DNA of 64,000 nt from Tenacibaculum sp. MAR_2009_124 (lineage in GTDB: Bacteria; Bacteroidota; Bacteroidia; Flavobacteriales; Flavobacteriaceae), in contig NZ_FNSF01000007.1 in assembly GCF_900105455.1 (NCBI RefSeq), forward strand, positions 310,001-374,000, given 5' to 3'. The position numbers and the translations under genes were made by a program. Shown here one piece after another: positions 54,008-61,477 of this stretch. Every line of letters starts with the position of its first letter. The stretch's first letter is position 1. Below the pieces are notes generated by a model. The model saw nothing but the letters and a program-made list of their open reading frames with translations. It made no database searches and was not told the DNA's origin.

Positions 54008-54790
54008 TTATGGAAGCTTGTCAAAATCATAAAAAGCACTTTCAATATCTTTCATACCTTTGTTTAAAATAGTAATATAGTTCGTAATATTTTCCATTTT
54101 AAATCTACTCAAAGGCCCAGAGGCACTAAGTGATGCAATAACGTGACCTTTTTTGTTTCTAACAGGAATAGCAATACATACGAGCCCTGTTTCTAGTTCT
54201 TCAATGTCTAAAGCGTATTCTTGATGTTTAATTTTTGTGAGCTCCGCTAATAACTTACTTTTTGAGGTGATAGTACTTTTTGTATAGGGTTCAAATTTAG
54301 TATGGTCGATAATGTCTTCTTTTTCGGGAATATTTAAAAAAGAAAGTAGTAATTTGCCTGAAGCTGTTGCGTGCACTGGTTGATAGGAGCCAATAGATGT
54401 GTTAATTTTTAAACCATGAAGGCTATCGGCTTTGTCAATATGAAATACTTGTCGTTCTTTTAATATACTAAGTAATACAGTTTCTTGTATGTCTAAAGCT
54501 ATATGTTTTAGAGGTGTTCTGGTCATATTGGTAATGGCTTTATAAATCGAAACTCGATTCCCAAGCTCAAAGAGTTTACTGCCAAGGCTGTATTTGTCGT
54601 TGCTGTTTTGATGAAGAATGTTTAAGGAGCTTAAAGTGAATAACAAACGATAAACCGTACTCTTGTTATATCCTGTTTTTTGAGCGAGTTCTCTAACTCC
54701 CCAAGTTTTTTTTTCTTCGGTAAAAACATCTAGAAGCTTAAAAGCTTTTATAATAGATTGGTTGATTTTTTTATCGTCACTATCGGTCAT
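54008..54790 (-). CDS. IclR family transcriptional regulator
   Basis: 260-residue IclR-type regulator. N-terminal winged HTH at about 8-70 (SIIKAFKLLDVFTEEKKTWG; ELAQKTGYNKSTVYRLL), then the IclR effector-binding domain (VHATASGKLLLSFL and GHVIASLSASGPLSRF) that usually binds a small aromatic or organic acid. It is divergent from kynU across a 140-base region with an inverted repeat, which makes it the obvious candidate regulator of the kynurenine genes; that is inference. The start at 54790 begins MTDSDDKK, with four non-conserved codons upstream. Confidence 0.9.
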   Translation of the reverse strand: MTDSDDKKINQSIIKAFKLLDVFTEEKKTWGVRELAQKTGYNKSTVYRLLFTLSSLNILHQNSNDKYSLGSKLFELGNRVSIYKAITNMTRTPLKHIALDIQETVLLSILKERQVFHIDKADSLHGLKINTSIGSYQPVHATASGKLLLSFLNIPEKEDIIDHTKFEPYTKSTITSKSKLLAELTKIKHQEYALDIEELETGLVCIAIPVRNKKGHVIASLSASGPLSRFKMENITNYITILNKGMKDIESAFYDFDKLP

Positions 54791-54860
54791 AAAGCAAATC
54801 ATTATTATCTGATTATTTGCTAAAGTATAAAAAATATGCTAGATTTATAAAACACCGTTT

Positions 54861-54905
54861 TAAATAGTGAAACGATTTAAGATTGAAAACAAACTTCACT
54901 ATTTA
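54861..54905. promoter_or_regulatory. Candidate operator: 11-bp inverted repeat before kynU
   Basis: TAAATAGTGAA (54861-54871) and TTCACTATTTA (54895-54905) are exact inverted copies 23 nt apart. The right arm ends 1 nt before the kynU -7 box. A regulator bound here, most simply the divergent IclR protein, could control kynU. Confidence 0.5.
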
Positions 54906-54906
54906 G

Positions 54907-54914
54907 TAATTTTG
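54907..54914 (+). promoter_or_regulatory. Candidate -7 box TAATTTTG of kynU
   Basis: Exact TAnnTTTG 16 nt before the kynU ATG. A TTG at 54883-54885 lies 21 nt upstream as a possible partial -33 box. Confidence 0.5.
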
Positions 54915-54930
54915 TAATAAATCAATACTA

Positions 54931-56190
54931 ATGTTTAAGAATACTTTAGATTACGCTATTCAATTAGATAAAGAGGATAAACTCGCTCATCTTAGAGAAG
55001 AGTTCCATATACCAAAAGATAAAGACGGAAATGATTGGTTATATTTTACAGGAAATTCTTTGGGATTACAACCGAAAAAAACACGAGGGTATATCCAGCA
55101 GGAGCTAGATGATTGGGCTAATTATGGAGTTGAGGGACATTTTGAAGGAGAAACACCATGGTTACCTTATCATGAGTTTTTAACAGATAAAATGGCTAAG
55201 GTTGTTGGAGCAAAGCCATTAGAGGTTGTTGTAATGAATACGCTTACGACGAATCTCCATTTATTAATGGTTTCATTTTACAGGCCTACAAAAAAGAAGT
55301 ATAAAATTGTTATTGAGTCGGATGCTTTTCCATCTGACAGATATGCAGTAGGATCACAATTAAAATTTCATGGTTTTGATACAGAAGAGGGTCTAATTGA
55401 ATGGAAACCAAGAGAAGGTGAAGAATTATTGAGAATTGAAGACTTAGAAAATATTGTTGAAGAGGAAGGAGATGAAATTGCTTTATTACTTATTGGAGGG
55501 GTTAACTATTATACTGGGCAATATTTAGACTTGAAAAAAATTGCAGATATAGGGCATGCCAAAGATTGTGTGGTAGGAATTGATCTTGCACATGGAGCAG
55601 GGAATATTTCTCCGAAACTTCACAAGTCTGGAGTTGATTTTGCCGCTTGGTGTACCTATAAATATCTTAATTCTGGACCTGGAAGTTTAGGAGGGTTGTT
55701 TGTTCATGAGAAGCATGCTGATAATAAAGAATTGCCACGTTTTGCGGGATGGTGGAATCATAATAAAGAAACTCGATTTAATATGCGTCAACCTTTTGAT
55801 GTTATGGATGGTGCCGAAGGCTGGCAATTGAGTAACCCGCCTATCTTATCAATGGCTGCAATTAGAGCTTCATTAGATATGTTTGAAGAAGTAGGAATGA
55901 AAGACTTGAGAGAAAAATCAGAAAAACTCACAGGGTATTTTGAATATTTAATCGGTCAAATTGAAACGGATAGAATTCGAATCATTACACCATCAAATCC
56001 GAAAGAAAGAGGCTGTCAATTATCTATTCAAGTGAAAAATGCTGATAAAAATTTACATAAGAAATTAACGGAAAACAATATCATAACGGACTGGAGAGAG
56101 CCAGATGTTATTCGTTGTGCTCCTGTACCAATGTATAACAGTTTTCAAGATGTATTTAAAATGGTTGAAATTTTAAAAGATTTATTATAA
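54931..56190 (+). CDS. kynU: Kynureninase
   Basis: 419-residue PLP enzyme that cleaves kynurenine or 3-hydroxykynurenine to anthranilate or 3-hydroxyanthranilate plus alanine. Signatures: YFTGNSLGLQPKKT at 27-40, GHFEGETPWLPYHE, ESDAFPSDRYAVGSQ, IGIDLAHGAGN for the PLP-binding aspartate, and AAWCTYKYLNSGPG containing the PLP lysine, then GWWNHNKETRF. Its stop codon is shared (1-nt overlap) with the next ATG, starting the operon. Preceded by an inverted repeat and a -7 box. The presence of Kmo in the same operon suggests that 3-hydroxykynurenine is the real substrate. Confidence 0.95.
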   Translation: MFKNTLDYAIQLDKEDKLAHLREEFHIPKDKDGNDWLYFTGNSLGLQPKKTRGYIQQELDDWANYGVEGHFEGETPWLPYHEFLTDKMAKVVGAKPLEVVVMNTLTTNLHLLMVSFYRPTKKKYKIVIESDAFPSDRYAVGSQLKFHGFDTEEGLIEWKPREGEELLRIEDLENIVEEEGDEIALLLIGGVNYYTGQYLDLKKIADIGHAKDCVVGIDLAHGAGNISPKLHKSGVDFAAWCTYKYLNSGPGSLGGLFVHEKHADNKELPRFAGWWNHNKETRFNMRQPFDVMDGAEGWQLSNPPILSMAAIRASLDMFEEVGMKDLREKSEKLTGYFEYLIGQIETDRIRIITPSNPKERGCQLSIQVKNADKNLHKKLTENNIITDWREPDVIRCAPVPMYNSFQDVFKMVEILKDLL

Positions 56191-56585
56191 TGTCTCACCT
56201 CCATAAAAATGCTCATTTAATTGTGTCTGCCATAATTGTTATAGCAGCAGCATTTATGTATGGACTAAATCCAGAAACAATATTGCCAATGGTTTTCGAA
56301 TTTAAAGTCGAGGTATTGGAACTTAAAAATATTTTCAGGGCGGTTATGGGATTGTACCTAGCTTTTGCCAGTTATTGGTTTTTTGGAGTTTTCAATTTAA
56401 CTCACTGGAAATATGCTACAATAACGAATGTTTTATTCATGGGGGGCTTAGTGTTTGGAAGAGTTGTAAGTACGCTATTTGATGGAGTGTCTTTACAATA
56501 TAGTATTGGATTATTGGGAGAGCTGATTTTATTATTCTGGGGGATTTATAACATAAGAACTAAAACGGATATAATATGGGATTAG
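56190..56585 (+). CDS. DUF4345-like four-helix membrane protein
   Basis: 131-residue protein with four predicted transmembrane segments, resembling DUF4345 (FRAVMGLYLAFASYWFFGV is the conserved stretch). Its ATG overlaps the kynU stop by one base and it overlaps the next gene by 10 nt, so it is firmly in the operon. Function unknown; a helper for substrate entry is only a guess. Confidence 0.72.
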   Translation: MSHLHKNAHLIVSAIIVIAAAFMYGLNPETILPMVFEFKVEVLELKNIFRAVMGLYLAFASYWFFGVFNLTHWKYATITNVLFMGGLVFGRVVSTLFDGVSLQYSIGLLGELILLFWGIYNIRTKTDIIWD

Positions 56586-57022
56586 TCGTTGAGGTGGAAT
56601 CAAGCATTGAAAGAAGTACCCAAGAAGTTTTTAAGGCGATAATAGACAAAAATAAGATTACGAAATATTTCGTGACTTCTTCAAGTGCGAGTTTAGAAGA
56701 AGGCAGTAAAGTTACTTGGAGTTGGGATGATGTTTGCGCTGAACATGTTGTTGATGTTAAAACGATTGAAGAAAACAAAAGTATATTATTTTATTGGTCG
56801 GCAAATCAAGTCAAAACTAAAGTAGAAATTCTTTTAGAAAAAATATCACAAAATCGAACTGCTATAAAAATTAAAGAAAGTAAGTACGAAAAAACAGATG
56901 AGGGCATTACAAAAGTAATGCAGCAAACGCAAGGATGGACAGACTTTATATGTTCATTAAAAGCATATGTATATACAGGAGTAAATTTAAGAACTGGAGT
57001 AACCAATAATAAAGGGCATTAG
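56576..57022 (+). CDS. SRPBCC (AHSA1-like) domain protein
   Basis: 148-residue protein of the START/Bet v1-like (SRPBCC, AHSA1) fold, which binds hydrophobic or aromatic ligands. The opening VEVESSIERSTQEVFKAI and the aromatic KVTWSWDD and MQQTQGWTDFICSLKAY fit the family. It lies inside the kynurenine gene set, overlapping the membrane-protein gene by 10 nt and 18 nt before kmo, so a role in that pathway is plausible but unproven. Confidence 0.78.
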   Translation: MGLVVEVESSIERSTQEVFKAIIDKNKITKYFVTSSSASLEEGSKVTWSWDDVCAEHVVDVKTIEENKSILFYWSANQVKTKVEILLEKISQNRTAIKIKESKYEKTDEGITKVMQQTQGWTDFICSLKAYVYTGVNLRTGVTNNKGH

Positions 57023-57040
57023 ATGATGTTCATATAACCT

Positions 57041-58450
57041 ATGAAGAAACAAGACAATGTATTAATAATCGGAGCAGGACTTTGTGGAAGCTTACTAGCT
57101 CTTCGATTAGCACAAAGAGGATATAAAGTAACTGTTTATGAAAGCAGACCTGATTTAAGAAAAGTTGATATCTCTGCAGGTCGTTCTATAAATTTAGCAT
57201 TATCAGATCGAGGTTTTAAAGCTTTAAAAATGGCTGGCGTTGGGGAAAAGGCAAAGGAAATTTGTATTCCAATGTATGGAAGATTAATTCACGATATTGA
57301 AGGGAATACCTTTGCATCTAATTATTCAGGTAGGGAAGGAGAGTTTATCAACTCCATTTCTAGAGGAGACTTAAATGGTATTTTATTAACTGAAGCAGAG
57401 TCTCACGATAATGTTACTATTCATTTTAATGCTAAATGTTTATCCGTAGATATTGAAAACACCAAAGCATATTTTAAAAATTACAAAACAAAAGAAGAGT
57501 TTACGGTTGATGCCGATGTTATTTTTGGAGCAGATGGAGCTGGTTCTGTACTGCGTAAAAATTATTATTTAGAAAAAAAGTTTTTATTTAGTTATAGTCA
57601 AGAGTATTTAACGCACGGATACAAAGAATTAGAAATTCCAGGAGATAAAAACGGGAATCATCAAATAAGTAAAGATCATTTGCATATATGGCCAAGAGGT
57701 GAATATATGTTGATAGCCTTGCCAAATTTAGATGGTAGCTTCACAGTAACACTGTTTTTAGGATATGAAGGAGGGAAGTATAATTTTAAAGACCTAACAT
57801 CGGAAGAAAAAATTAAAGATTTTTTTCAGGAGCAATTTCCTGATGCTTTAGCGTTAATACCAAATATATCAGAAGAATTTGCCAATAATCCAACAGGAGC
57901 TTTAGGTACGGTGAAATGTTCTCCTTGGTATTATAAAGGGAATACTTTGTTGATAGGGGATGCAGCTCATGCAATTGTACCTTTTTACGGGCAAGGGATG
58001 AATGCATCATTTGAAGATGTTTATGTCTTTGATAAGATTTTAGATGAATGCGAGGGAGATTGGGATCAAGTTTTTAAAGTTTATCAAGAAAGAAGAAAAC
58101 AAGATACGGATGCGATAGGAGATCTGGCAGTAGAGAATTATTATGAAATGAGAGATCATGTAGCAAATCCTTTGTTTAAAGAAAAAAGAAAAATAGAAAT
58201 GGAACTGGAGAGTAATTTTCCAGAAGAGTATTTTTCAAAATATTCGATGGTAACTTTTAACGAAGATATTGGATATAATGAAGCAATGATAAAGGGGAAT
58301 GCTCAAGATAAAGCCTTATTAAATATGATTGCCGATAATGAAGTTTCTGTTGCGGAAATGGTTTCAAAAGTAAATTTAGCCGGAATTTTGAAAAAGGTTC
58401 AAGATGAAACCAATGAGGTTTTGGAAGAAGATAAAATAGCAGGTCTATAA
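57041..58450 (+). CDS. kmo: Kynurenine 3-monooxygenase
   Basis: 469-residue flavoprotein hydroxylase that converts kynurenine to 3-hydroxykynurenine with NADPH and oxygen. N-terminal FAD-binding motif VLIIGAGLCGSLLALRLAQR at 7-26, then ESRPDLRK, SINLALSDRG, the GADGAGSVLR motif, and LIGDAAHAIVPFYGQGMNAS, with Asp for FAD and the typical GQG. The family usually has a hydrophobic C-terminal segment in eukaryotes; here it ends in an acidic tail. It is 19 nt after the SRPBCC gene. A REP-like palindrome lies right after its stop, followed by a DUF1697 gene and a transposase. Confidence 0.95.
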   Translation: MKKQDNVLIIGAGLCGSLLALRLAQRGYKVTVYESRPDLRKVDISAGRSINLALSDRGFKALKMAGVGEKAKEICIPMYGRLIHDIEGNTFASNYSGREGEFINSISRGDLNGILLTEAESHDNVTIHFNAKCLSVDIENTKAYFKNYKTKEEFTVDADVIFGADGAGSVLRKNYYLEKKFLFSYSQEYLTHGYKELEIPGDKNGNHQISKDHLHIWPRGEYMLIALPNLDGSFTVTLFLGYEGGKYNFKDLTSEEKIKDFFQEQFPDALALIPNISEEFANNPTGALGTVKCSPWYYKGNTLLIGDAAHAIVPFYGQGMNASFEDVYVFDKILDECEGDWDQVFKVYQERRKQDTDAIGDLAVENYYEMRDHVANPLFKEKRKIEMELESNFPEEYFSKYSMVTFNEDIGYNEAMIKGNAQDKALLNMIADNEVSVAEMVSKVNLAGILKKVQDETNEVLEEDKIAGL

Positions 58451-58466
58451 ATTTAAAAAACCACAA

Positions 58467-58499
58467 AGATCTCATAGCTTTTTAAAACTTGTGAGGTTT
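58467..58499. repeat. REP-like palindrome (degenerate copy)
   Basis: 33-nt imperfect palindrome (AGATCTCATAGC core, TTTTTAAAAC centre, TTGTGAGGTTT end). It matches the perfect copy at 59043-59075 at 28 of 33 positions by eye. It sits in the kmo-DUF1697 gap. Confidence 0.6.
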
Positions 58500-58514
58500 A
58501 TAAAAAAGTAGACA

Positions 58515-59033
58515 ATGTACAAATATATCGTCATATTAAGAGGAATTAATGTTTCAGGGAAAAATAAACTTCCAATGAAGGATTTAAAGCAGTTGTTAGA
58601 AAAACTAAATTACAAAGATGTAATAACGTATATTCAAAGTGGTAATGTTTTATTGAAAACGGAAGAAACAAGAGACAAAGTAGCGATAAACATTAATAAT
58701 GCTATAAAGAAAGAGTTCGATTATGAAGTTCCAATCTTGGTAAGAACCATTGAAGAATGGAAAGAAGCTATAGAGAAAAACCCTTATAGAAAAGCAGCAG
58801 AAAAACAACAGTATTTTACGTTTTTAGCAGCAACTCCAAAGGAGAATTTGATAGAAGTAAATGCTAAAGATGATGAGTTTGAAATTATAAAAGATGTGGT
58901 ATATGTGAATGCAGTAGGAGGTTATGGAAAAACGAAGCTGTCAAATGGTTTTTTTGAAAAGAAGCTAGGGGTAACTGCAACAACAAGAAATTTAAAAACA
59001 ACATTGAAGTTACTTGAATTAGCAAATTGTTAA
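58515..59033 (+). CDS. DUF1697 family protein
   Basis: 172-residue DUF1697 protein. It opens KYIVILRGINVSGKNKLPMK and continues with YKDVITYIQSGNVLL, the two hallmark strands, then VPILVRTIEEW and YGKTKLSNGFFEKKLGV. Function unknown. It is framed by two REP-like palindromes and followed by the RAYT gene, so it may have arrived or been trapped between these elements. Confidence 0.9.
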   Translation: MYKYIVILRGINVSGKNKLPMKDLKQLLEKLNYKDVITYIQSGNVLLKTEETRDKVAININNAIKKEFDYEVPILVRTIEEWKEAIEKNPYRKAAEKQQYFTFLAATPKENLIEVNAKDDEFEIIKDVVYVNAVGGYGKTKLSNGFFEKKLGVTATTRNLKTTLKLLELANC

Positions 59034-59038
59034 AAAGA

Positions 59039-59079
59039 AAACAGACCTCACAGGTTTTTAAAACCTGTGAGGTCTGTTT
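59039..59079. repeat. REP-like perfect palindrome next to the RAYT gene
   Basis: About 20-bp inverted arms around a single central T (59059): AAACAGACCTCACAGG and CCTGTGAGGTCTGTTT with a central TTTTTAAAA. It lies 21 bases before the transposase ATG, the arrangement typical of REP sequences mobilised by their RAYT. It could also terminate transcription from DUF1697. Confidence 0.7.
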
Positions 59080-59100
59080 GAAAGTGTAATTTGAAAAGTT

Positions 59101-59670
59101 ATGAAATATGAAAAATTAGAGTGTGGTAAATTTTATCATGTATTCAACCAAGGGAATAATAAAGAGAATATTTTTATAGAAGAAATGAACTATAGTTATT
59201 TTTTTAAGCTAATGAAAAAACACATTGTTCCCGTAGCGGATATTTTTTCATATTGCCTGTTGAAAAATCATTTTCATTGGTTGATTCAAGTGAAGGAAGA
59301 GGTCGAGCAGGAAAAAGTTTCTTCAGCATTTTCTAATTTCTTTAATTCATATTCGAAATCGATAAACAAAAAATATAATAGAACCGGAAGTTTATTCAGA
59401 GACAGATTTAAAAGAGTACAAGTTAAAAATGAAAAATATTTAAAAGCTTTAATTGTATATATTAATTTAAATCCTGTTTACCATAATTTTGTTAATAAGA
59501 GCGAAGAGTATAAATATTCGTCTTATTTAAGTTTGCTTTCAGATAAGAAAACCTTATTAAAAAGAAATGTGATTATTTCTATGTTTGAAGGAAAGGAAAA
59601 CTTGAAATATTATTTGTTTAAGAAGAAATGGGATTTTGACAATAAATTCTCTGAATTAACATTTGAATAG
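59101..59670 (+). CDS. REP-associated tyrosine transposase (RAYT, Y1_Tnp-like)
   Basis: 189-residue single-domain protein of the IS200-like Y1 transposase family, REP-associated branch. The HUH motif is NHFHW (about residues 57-61) within YCLLKNHFHWLIQVK. The later conserved part KYLKALIVYINLNPVYHNF contains the tyrosine of the catalytic site, and SSYLSLL follows. Two palindromes of REP type lie upstream and no IS200-type partner gene tnpB was seen. It should cut and rejoin REP DNA. It is inserted between kmo/DUF1697 and ridA, in the same direction. Confidence 0.87.
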   Translation: MKYEKLECGKFYHVFNQGNNKENIFIEEMNYSYFFKLMKKHIVPVADIFSYCLLKNHFHWLIQVKEEVEQEKVSSAFSNFFNSYSKSINKKYNRTGSLFRDRFKRVQVKNEKYLKALIVYINLNPVYHNFVNKSEEYKYSSYLSLLSDKKTLLKRNVIISMFEGKENLKYYLFKKKWDFDNKFSELTFE

Positions 59671-59699
59671 ATGGGGTCTATAAAAAAAATAAAGAATAA

Positions 59700-60110
59700 A
59701 TGGATAGTAAAGTAATTAAAGGTAAAGCGATACCTAGAGGTAAATTTCCACATGTAAAACAGGTCGGAGATTTTATTTATATCTCGGGAACAAGTTCGAG
59801 AAGACCAGATAATTCATTTGAAGGAGTTGAGGTAGACGAGTTTGGAACAACCAACTTGGATATACGTAAACAAACCAAAGCTGTTATTGAAAATATTAGA
59901 GATATTTTGAAAGAAGTAGGTGCAGATTTGGAAGATGTTGTTGATATCACTTCATTTTTGGTAAATATGAATGATTTTGGTGGTTATAATCAAGTATATG
60001 CTGAATATTTCGATTACAATGGCCCAACAAGAACAACCGTTGCGGTTCATCAATTGCCGCATCCTCATTTATTAATTGAAATAAAAGCGGTAGCATATAA
60101 GAAACAATAG
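59700..60110 (+). CDS. RidA-family protein (2-aminomuconate deaminase-like)
   Basis: 136-residue YjgF/RidA-family enzyme. Typical landmarks are HVKQVGDFIYISGTSSRRP, then KAVIENIRDILKEVGADLED, VVDITSFLVNMNDFGGYNQV and YFDYNGPTRTTVAVHQLPHP, with arginine in GPTRTTVAV for substrate binding. In this operon, with Kmo, KynU and an aldehyde dehydrogenase, the AmnD-like role of 2-aminomuconate deaminase is the best guess; general RidA imine deamination is the alternative. The C-terminal HPHLLIEIKAVAY is family-typical. Confidence 0.9.
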   Translation: MDSKVIKGKAIPRGKFPHVKQVGDFIYISGTSSRRPDNSFEGVEVDEFGTTNLDIRKQTKAVIENIRDILKEVGADLEDVVDITSFLVNMNDFGGYNQVYAEYFDYNGPTRTTVAVHQLPHPHLLIEIKAVAYKKQ

Positions 60111-60111
60111 A

Positions 60112-60804
60112 ATGTTTGAAATAGAAACGCATAAAGAGTTTAAAGATAAAGGGTATTTCATTTTTGATACTGTTTTTAGTAAAACAGAATTGAATGAACT
60201 TAGAAATCTTCTAAAAGTAACGGATGGCACTTATGCTATTCGACAGCTTTTAGAAAAATATCCTAAGGTTAACACTTTTTTGTTTCGAAATGATACATTT
60301 AAAAAGATGTATGATAGTTTTTGCGGAAGTGATTATTTCATTTCTAAAGCTATTTACTTTAATAAACCGGCTAAATCTAATTGGTTTGTTTCGTATCATC
60401 AAGATGTAAGTATTAGTGCGAAAAAAAGAATTGTTTCAAAAGATTATACTCAATGGACAAATAAACAAGGTCAATTAGGAGTAATACCTCCGATTGATGT
60501 ATTGGAAAGTACAATCACTTTCAGAATTCATTTAGATGATACAAATCATGAGAATGGAGCGCTTAAAGTTCTTCCAAAATCGCATACCGAGGGATTGGTA
60601 AGAATTGATGAAAATTTTGATGAGAATAATTACGAAAACGAATTTGTTTGTAAAGTAAAAGAAGGAGGAGTAATGCTAATGAAACCTTTATTACTTCATG
60701 CATCGGACAAATCAATATCGGAGAAGGATAGAGCTGTAATTCATATTGAATTTTGTAATAAAGAAATTCCAACTCAATGGCTAGAGAAAAAGGAAGTAGT
60801 ATGA
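60112..60804 (+). CDS. Phytanoyl-CoA dioxygenase (PhyH) family protein
   Basis: 230-residue member of the Fe(II)/2-oxoglutarate dioxygenase PhyH family. Metal ligands are visible as YHQDVS (H-x-D, about residues 97-102) and the distal histidine in LLHASDKS (about 200), with the 2-oxoglutarate arginine in DRAVIHIEF. It begins 1 nt after the RidA stop and overlaps the next gene by 4 nt, so it is embedded in the kynurenine gene set. The substrate is unknown; hydroxylation of an aromatic amine or an oxygen-sensing role would be guesses. Confidence 0.87.
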   Translation: MFEIETHKEFKDKGYFIFDTVFSKTELNELRNLLKVTDGTYAIRQLLEKYPKVNTFLFRNDTFKKMYDSFCGSDYFISKAIYFNKPAKSNWFVSYHQDVSISAKKRIVSKDYTQWTNKQGQLGVIPPIDVLESTITFRIHLDDTNHENGALKVLPKSHTEGLVRIDENFDENNYENEFVCKVKEGGVMLMKPLLLHASDKSISEKDRAVIHIEFCNKEIPTQWLEKKEVV

Positions 60805-61475
60805 AGAATGTAATGAGAATTTTAATTTTTTTACTTGTTTTATCTATAACAGATAAAGGTTTTGCTGATGCAGGTTTTGCCTATAGATTTTTCTTGAAAA
60901 TAACCAATGATGATGGTGAAACAAGTAAAGGGTCTTTCTATTTTGGGAGTTGGGAAGAATATGGGTCAGAAAAGTCTTTGCTCGATTTTGTAAAGGAGAA
61001 TTCAAATATTAAAGAGTTAGAAATATTTCCAGAGATATTGACCTTAAAAATTAGTCAATCCGATTTAGATTTTACAGATAAAAACTCTAGTGTAAAAATA
61101 AAGATAAGTAACGTAGTAAATATTCAAGTTATCGAGTTTCTTTCATATGTACCTAATCAAAGGCTGGTATTACTGAATGAAGACGAGTTGAATATTCTTT
61201 TTAGAAAAGGTTTAAATTTTAGTTCTCTATATTTTAAAGACTATGAAATAATAGTAGCCGAGAATTGCATTGACATATTATTGTCAGATAAAACAAAAGA
61301 AGAACTTGATTATGAGGCTGAAATATTTTCTAAAAAACTCAGAGATAAGGTTGAAGAATTGAATTATTCACTTGAGATGGAAAATGGAGATGTATATTTC
61401 AATTTTTTTCGACAAGAAAAAAAGAAACTGTTAAAAAAAGGAATAGTGGTATTTACTATTTGGTATGCATTATAA
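60801..61475 (+). CDS. Exported hypothetical protein
   Basis: 224-residue protein with a Sec signal peptide (hydrophobic core about 6-18, then DKGFADAG). The mature part has no recognised domain; it alternates strands and ends in a basic KKKLLKKGIVVFTIWYAL. The start was set at the ATG at 60801, which overlaps the PhyH stop by 4 nt; the ATG 24 bases upstream is in frame but inside the PhyH gene and gives a poorer signal. It is in the kynurenine operon by position only. Confidence 0.65.
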   Translation: MKNVMRILIFLLVLSITDKGFADAGFAYRFFLKITNDDGETSKGSFYFGSWEEYGSEKSLLDFVKENSNIKELEIFPEILTLKISQSDLDFTDKNSSVKIKISNVVNIQVIEFLSYVPNQRLVLLNEDELNILFRKGLNFSSLYFKDYEIIVAENCIDILLSDKTKEELDYEAEIFSKKLRDKVEELNYSLEMENGDVYFNFFRQEKKKLLKKGIVVFTIWYAL

Positions 61476-61477
61476 GT

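Noticed and set aside
59101..59670. Complete IS200/IS605 element
   Set aside because: No tnpB partner or IS ends; the protein and palindromes fit a RAYT/REP unit better.
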